A DNA stretch of 64,000 nucleotides, from NCBI RefSeq assembly GCF_009833125.1, contig NZ_QRCC01000001.1:344020-408019 (forward strand), given 5' to 3'. Source of the DNA: Nitrosomonas sp. HPC101 (GTDB taxonomy: Bacteria > Pseudomonadota > Gammaproteobacteria > Burkholderiales > Nitrosomonadaceae). Shown here piece by piece: positions 59,739-64,000 of the stretch (position 1 is its first letter; every line of letters begins with the position of its first letter). A program made the position numbers and the translations under genes. Under the pieces are notes generated by a model. That model made no database searches. It worked only from the letters and a program-made list of their open reading frames with translations, and was not told where the DNA came from.

Positions 59739-61883
59739 ATGAATCAAAAAAGAAGTTCACCAGTAGAAGTACTGATTCAGTTATTTATCATATTTATTTG
59801 TGTATATATCGCATATAAATTCACTCAAACTCATGACATTATCCCCAAATCAATTATCCGGCTACCCGATATTTATATAAGCGAAAATGATATATGGCAT
59901 TTATCAATAATATTTACTACTATTTTCGCCATAGTACTGATCCCATCGCAACTTATTCTTGGCCGCGGAGTATTTTATAAGCCACAGAGGTTCGCCAGTG
60001 AGTACATGGCTTATCTTTGTGCCTATACAACTGCTTCCTTATACATTTTCTTTGTTACTACCATCAACTATCATCCTCAGCTGATTGCAGCCACCGGACT
60101 ATTCTCAACGATTGCCTATGTTCTGGTTTTTGTGGGTTGGTACGCAATCAAAGAAACAGATAGAAGCAAATTTAGCAGCCTGTATCTTGTACCTTATAGT
60201 ATCCTGCGCAAGCTTTTTTCTGTCAAAGGTATTCTGATATTAATCTATTTTCTATCCCCATTATTACTGGGGAAGGCTTTTGTTTCAGATAGAGATACTG
60301 CTAATCTGATCACTCAAATCAGAATCTGGTTTAATCCGGTTGAAGATTCGGGCTGGGGATTAAAACGGCTTTACGCCAACGTTGATCTCTCCCAACCTAT
60401 GCTTGTCAGGCAAGCACCAAACGATCCAAAGAATTTATATATCCTGGAAAGAAACGGCCGAATCATTAAACTGAATTATCCAGAATCGGATCAAGTTGAC
60501 TTGGTTCTTGATGCTACAGGCCTGCTTGGTGAAGTAGAAATGGAGAATGGAGCACTTGGATTCGATTTCCATCCTGAATTTAACCAACCAGACAGCCAAA
60601 ACGCCGGATTTCTTTACCTTTACTACACAGAATCTCGGGGAGATACACAAGTAAATAAGCTTTCAAGATTTGATGTCTCCTCGCCAGACATCAATGCCAG
60701 ATTGCGTTCCGAGACAACTATTCTTTCTCTGCCCAGAAATCCAGATGGATTTCATAATGGCGGTTCCATAGAATTCGGGCCGGATGGATTCCTCTATATT
60801 GGATTAGGTGAAGGTGTGCACCCGAAAGGCGCTTCTAACTACTCAGAAACATTAAGATCGGGGATCTTAAGAATCGATCTTAATACTGATAACACTCACA
60901 CAAGCTACTCTCCTCGTGAGCCGTTTATACACGGAATACGACAAAACTACCTTATTCCCCAAGATAATCCATTTGTAGAAAACTCTGAGGTAATGGACGA
61001 ATATTGGGCAATCGGCCTCAGAAATCCATTTCGCTTCACTTTTGACCCGGAAACTAAAAAACTTTGGGCTGGAGATGTAGGATCAACTGTATGGGAAGAA
61101 GTAAATATTATTGAAAAAGGGAAACATTATCAATTTCCTTTTATCGAAGGAAGGCATTCAACAGGTAAAGAGAAACCAGAAAAGCTGCCAGCGCCGGAGC
61201 AGGGACCTGTCTATACCTATGAACATACAGCCTACGATCGAGCTGTTATAGGAGGTACGGTTTACCGGGGTAACAAATTTCCGGAACTATTTGGTAAATA
61301 TGTCTTTGCAGACAATTATTCAGCAAAAATATTTTTGCTGAATACAGATAAAAGAGAAGTTACTGAAGCTAAATTGATTGCACAAGGATCACAGTACGCA
61401 CAGCGCGGTATCAGCTCTGTAGTACAGTTAAACAACGGAGATATTCTGGTTACGTTACTTGGCGCAGCGTCGCATCCAACAGGTGAAGTTTTATCCTTAG
61501 TTAAGTCCGATCAAAAAATAATACAGCAAGCAGATCATACCACTGACAATCAAGTGATTGAGTCAGAAACCAGAGAATATGATGAAAACCTCACACGCCA
61601 ACTTTTCTCTATAAATTGCTCCAGATGCCATGGAAGAGAAGGTCGTGGTGATGGTCCTGATGCGGAATTGCTTGACGTCAAGTTACCGGATTTTACCTCA
61701 GAAGACTTTCAGTCAACCAGAACTGACAACGAAATTCGAGATGTTATTGCAAAAGGCGGGGCTCCATTACAAAAGAGTCCAATGATGCCCCCTTGGGGCG
61801 GCTTTCTGAAACAAAGCGAGATCGACCATTTAACGATTTACACACGTAATCTAGGAAAAGCCAACGAGCATCATACTCATTGA
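59739..61883 (+). CDS. Membrane-anchored PQQ dehydrogenase-cytochrome c fusion
   Basis: The 714-residue protein has three parts. Residues about 15-195 contain five or six membrane segments, resembling no named quinoprotein anchor that I recognise. Residues about 210-590 form a soluble-aldose-dehydrogenase-type propeller (LGFDFHPEFN, FHNGGSIEFGPDGFLYIGLG, RNPFRFTFDPETKKLWAGDV, GGTVYRGNKFPELFGKYVFA). Residues 600-714 are a cytochrome c domain with heme motif CSRCH at about 627-631 and a likely Met ligand in MMPPWGG. Together it may oxidise a sugar-like substrate and pass electrons to a c-type carrier. The substrate is unknown. Confidence 0.82.
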   Translation: MNQKRSSPVEVLIQLFIIFICVYIAYKFTQTHDIIPKSIIRLPDIYISENDIWHLSIIFTTIFAIVLIPSQLILGRGVFYKPQRFASEYMAYLCAYTTASLYIFFVTTINYHPQLIAATGLFSTIAYVLVFVGWYAIKETDRSKFSSLYLVPYSILRKLFSVKGILILIYFLSPLLLGKAFVSDRDTANLITQIRIWFNPVEDSGWGLKRLYANVDLSQPMLVRQAPNDPKNLYILERNGRIIKLNYPESDQVDLVLDATGLLGEVEMENGALGFDFHPEFNQPDSQNAGFLYLYYTESRGDTQVNKLSRFDVSSPDINARLRSETTILSLPRNPDGFHNGGSIEFGPDGFLYIGLGEGVHPKGASNYSETLRSGILRIDLNTDNTHTSYSPREPFIHGIRQNYLIPQDNPFVENSEVMDEYWAIGLRNPFRFTFDPETKKLWAGDVGSTVWEEVNIIEKGKHYQFPFIEGRHSTGKEKPEKLPAPEQGPVYTYEHTAYDRAVIGGTVYRGNKFPELFGKYVFADNYSAKIFLLNTDKREVTEAKLIAQGSQYAQRGISSVVQLNNGDILVTLLGAASHPTGEVLSLVKSDQKIIQQADHTTDNQVIESETREYDENLTRQLFSINCSRCHGREGRGDGPDAELLDVKLPDFTSEDFQSTRTDNEIRDVIAKGGAPLQKSPMMPPWGGFLKQSEIDHLTIYTRNLGKANEHHTH

Positions 61884-61942
61884 AGTATTCGGGTGGCTTG
61901 CAATCTTTGAGCCCCCTTCTTTCTTTATCAAAAGATATTGTA

Positions 61943-63322
61943 ATGCGTAGAACTCTGGTTATAAATGTAGCTGGTCTGACCGAATCAATGATTGGAGAAA
62001 ACACACCCAATCTTCATAAGCTTAAAACAACGGGGCAGCTAGGTTATATAGAAACCATAACACCCGCTGTTACCTGTTCTGTTCAAGCTACTTTCTTGAC
62101 TGGAGAAATGCCGGATCGACACGGCATTGTGGCTAATGGGTGGTTTGACCAACAATATAACGAAATCTGGTTCTGGCGACAATCAAACAGGTTGATCAAA
62201 GGAGAAAAAGTCTGGGAAGCCGCAAAAAAAATTAACCCAAAATTCAGTTGTGCAAATATGTTCTGGTGGTACAACATGGCGACGACCGCAGATTTTGCTG
62301 TTACGCCAAGGCCGATGTATCCAGCTGATGGCAGAAAAATACCAGACTGCCACACCCAGCCAGCTGAACTACGCGATCTTCTTACTGATAAATTTGGTTT
62401 TTTCCCTCTATTTAATTTTTGGGGACCCAATACTTCGATTAATTCAAGCCGATGGATTACTCAAGCATCAATATATGTTTGGCAAACCAATCATCCAACA
62501 CTGATGTTAGTCTATCTTCCACATCTTGATTATAATCTTCAGCGCTTGGGCCCTCAGCACCCTGAACTAATAAAAGATATAAAGCTTGTAGATAAGCTCT
62601 GTGGAGAGCTGATAGATATGGCTCTAAATGATAAGGCTCGGATCATCGTATTATCAGAATACGCCATTACCCCTGTAAAGAAACCCATTCATATTAACCG
62701 TTTACTCAGGAAAAATGGTTTTTTACAAACGAGAGATGAGCTAGGGTTAGAACAGCTAGATTTATCTAATTCAAAGGCTTTCGCTGTTAGCGATCACCAA
62801 ATCGCTCACATATACGTCCATTGTCATGATGATATTCCTGCTATCAAAGCATTAGTTGAATCCATGGACGGAATAGAAAAAGTGTTAAGCAAGGAAAACT
62901 GTGAGCAATATTTCCTGAACCATCCAAGATCAGGTGATCTTATTGCACTAGCAAAACCAGATGCATGGTTTACTTACTATTATTGGCTGAACGATAAACG
63001 AGCTCCCGATTACTCCAGAACAGTAGATATACATAGAAAACCAGGGTTTGATCCTGTGGAGCTATTCTTTGATCCGGATATTCGTATATTGCCGCTATCA
63101 ATAATGTGGAAGTTATTAAAGCAGAAACTGGGATTCCGCCAGCTGCTGAATGTAATCCCTCTAATACCTGAATTGGTAAAAGGCTCTCACGGCATTGTAC
63201 ATAGCGACAAAAAATACAGCCCTATCGTTATTTCATCCGAAAAAGATCAACTGCCCAATCCAACAATCCATGCTACAGCCATAAAGAAACTGATGCTTGA
63301 TCATGTCTTCACCGATAACTAA
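61943..63322 (+). CDS. Alkaline-phosphatase-superfamily hydrolase (phosphodiesterase-like)
   Basis: The 459-residue protein begins MRRTLVINVAGLTESMIGEN, which lies at the position of the metal-binding N-terminus of type I phosphodiesterases, and contains TPAVTCSVQATFLTGEMPDR with the likely nucleophile Thr (ITPAVTC) and HGIVANGWF. A His/Asp metal set follows (LPHLDYNLQRLG and SDHQIAHIYV). Substrates may be nucleotides or phospholipid-like esters. The ATG at 61943 is preferred over a TTG overlapping the upstream gene. It is probably in one operon with the PQQ gene. Confidence 0.75.
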   Translation: MRRTLVINVAGLTESMIGENTPNLHKLKTTGQLGYIETITPAVTCSVQATFLTGEMPDRHGIVANGWFDQQYNEIWFWRQSNRLIKGEKVWEAAKKINPKFSCANMFWWYNMATTADFAVTPRPMYPADGRKIPDCHTQPAELRDLLTDKFGFFPLFNFWGPNTSINSSRWITQASIYVWQTNHPTLMLVYLPHLDYNLQRLGPQHPELIKDIKLVDKLCGELIDMALNDKARIIVLSEYAITPVKKPIHINRLLRKNGFLQTRDELGLEQLDLSNSKAFAVSDHQIAHIYVHCHDDIPAIKALVESMDGIEKVLSKENCEQYFLNHPRSGDLIALAKPDAWFTYYYWLNDKRAPDYSRTVDIHRKPGFDPVELFFDPDIRILPLSIMWKLLKQKLGFRQLLNVIPLIPELVKGSHGIVHSDKKYSPIVISSEKDQLPNPTIHATAIKKLMLDHVFTDN

Positions 63323-63443
63323 TACATGCTACCTGCTTCACCAATAACATCTCTACAACGACATGATGTAACGGATTCCACTACTCAGAACGACATCAAA
63401 GCGGAACATGTCAACCTCATTTGAGCTACTTCTGCAAAAACTA
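63323..63443. other. Spacer before the right IS cluster
   Basis: About 120 bases contain no convincing gene, terminator or repeat. Confidence 0.3.
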
Positions 63444-63559
63444 AATTGCTTTCTCGATGGCGGCTTGGCGGTGCTGGAGCTGGGCAGAGAGCCAGGTATA
63501 AGCACAGTGACGTTCTATAAGTAGCGTTCGAAGTACGGCGGTATGGATATGTGTCGATG
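63444..63559 (+). pseudogene. Remnant of an older IS3-family orfA
   Basis: One frame reads LDGGLAVLELGREPGISTVT, then FYK-stop-RSKYGGMDM, the typical IS3 OrfA helix-turn-helix region in which the expected Trp codon TGG has become TAG at 63522-63524. It breaks off at 63559, directly where the next IS begins. So a newer IS has entered an older one. Confidence 0.6.
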
Positions 63560-64000
63560 TGACCTGACCGGACTTTTTCGATTCAAAGTAACTTGAGACA
63601 ATGGCCTCTTGAAGAACGAGAGGCGTATGAAGAAGACACGATATAGCGATGAGCAGATTGTCCGGATCCTACGGGAGACGGACAAGGACACGGTAGTCGA
63701 AGTAGCCAAGCGTCACGGTGTGAGCGAGGCGACGATCTACATCTGGCGCAAGAAGTACGGCAGCATGGAGACCGACGAGGTCAAGCGCTTAAAGGGGCTG
63801 GAGGCCGAGAATGCACGGCAGCGTAAGCTGTTGGTTGATCGAGACCTTGAGATTGATGTCATGAAGGAGATCAATGCAAAAAAAATGGTAGGCGCACAGG
63901 CCCGATTGGTGCAGGCACGGTACGCCATCTCTCGTGGCGTATGCCAGCGCAGGGCTTGTGCGCTGATGGAAGTTTCCCGTTCCGGTTTGTATTACACATT
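63560..64000 (+). mobile_element. IS3-family insertion sequence, left part
   Basis: The left end is TGACCTGACCGG, shared with the remnant at 1453. The right end lies outside the window. OrfA starts at the ATG at 63627. In the IS3 family the two orfs are usually joined by -1 slippage; here an A8 run lies at the junction (about 63870). Confidence 0.8.
63627..64000 (+). CDS. IS3-family transposase, OrfA running into OrfB, partial
   Basis: The frame starts MKKTRYSDEQIVRILRETDK and includes the helix-turn-helix (HGVSEATIYIWRKKYG) and leucine-zipper-like helix of OrfA, then passes through GCAAAAAAAATGG without a stop into OrfB-like sequence (ALMEVSRSGLYYT) and runs off the window at residue 124. 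The same site in the left copy has a shorter A-run and ends OrfA with KW-stop. Either this copy gained one A, or the fused frame is the natural transposase. The catalytic DDE domain would follow beyond the window. Confidence 0.8.
   Translation, partial: MKKTRYSDEQIVRILRETDKDTVVEVAKRHGVSEATIYIWRKKYGSMETDEVKRLKGLEAENARQRKLLVDRDLEIDVMKEINAKKMVGAQARLVQARYAISRGVCQRRACALMEVSRSGLYYT

Noticed and set aside
61880..61942. Upstream TTG start for the phosphodiesterase-like gene
   Set aside because: The 21 extra residues do not resemble the family start; the ATG at 61943 begins directly at the conserved N-terminal strand.

Overview
The window reads as a chromosomal segment of an ammonia-oxidising betaproteobacterium, most likely Nitrosomonas. 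This is inferred from gene content and order: the tpiA-secG-tRNA-Leu-nuoA-N block, the hfq-hflX-hflK-hflC-DUF2065-hisZ-purA block, rplU-rpmA-obg-proB, the gshA/gshB pair and an HpnN-type RND protein. No ammonia-oxidation gene lies in the window, so the genus call is not proven. Almost everything is housekeeping. The accessory material is IS remnants at both ends, small palindromic repeats, and a decayed flagellar locus.

Layout. 1-2.8 kb: the 5' part of comEC (minus strand), a broken IS3-family insertion sequence, and three small unassigned reading frames. 2.8-9.7 kb: a small secreted coiled-coil protein, then the minus-strand run hfq-hflX-hflK-hflC-DUF2065-hisZ-purA, covering RNA chaperoning, FtsH-protease control, and histidine and purine synthesis. 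10-15.4 kb: minus-strand phoR, a YheT-type hydrolase, proB, obg, rpmA and rplU. 15.8-18.4 kb: gshA-gshB for glutathione, and a small secreted protein. 18.5-19 kb: two MITE-like repeats. 19-22.3 kb: an ICMT-like methyltransferase, a flagellar remnant in which fliD is deleted and frameshifted and fused to the end of fliS, an intact fliT, and a His-rich Spy/CpxP-like protein. 22.5-29.9 kb: ligA, an MTIP-type phosphorylase, def, hemJ, a large VanZ-type membrane protein, tRNA-Lys(TTT) and a DedA protein. 29.9-35.2 kb: hpnN, a probable pseudogene and htpG.

36.4-52.4 kb is the minus-strand run tpiA-secG-tRNA-Leu(GAG)-nuoABCDEFGHIJKLMN, with all 14 subunits of proton-pumping NADH:quinone oxidoreductase. 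Several neighbouring genes overlap by four bases. 52.6-57.1 kb: gpmA, an EnvC-like M23 factor, an S41 C-terminal processing protease and a MoeB/ThiF protein on the plus strand. 57.2-63.3 kb: an MsbA-like ABC exporter, a low-molecular-weight phosphotyrosine phosphatase, a three-part membrane/PQQ-dehydrogenase/cytochrome c fusion, and an alkaline-phosphatase-superfamily hydrolase. The right end holds a second IS3-family copy related to the one at the left end. It sits inside an older IS3 remnant.

I saw no CRISPR array, prophage, secretion system or biosynthetic cluster. The most unusual items are the fliD-fliS deletion fusion, a family of short repeats with shared GGAACCTCTG-type ends, the nested IS copies with an A8 tract, the PQQ/cytochrome c fusion next to a phosphodiesterase-like gene, and several perfect inverted repeats outside genes.
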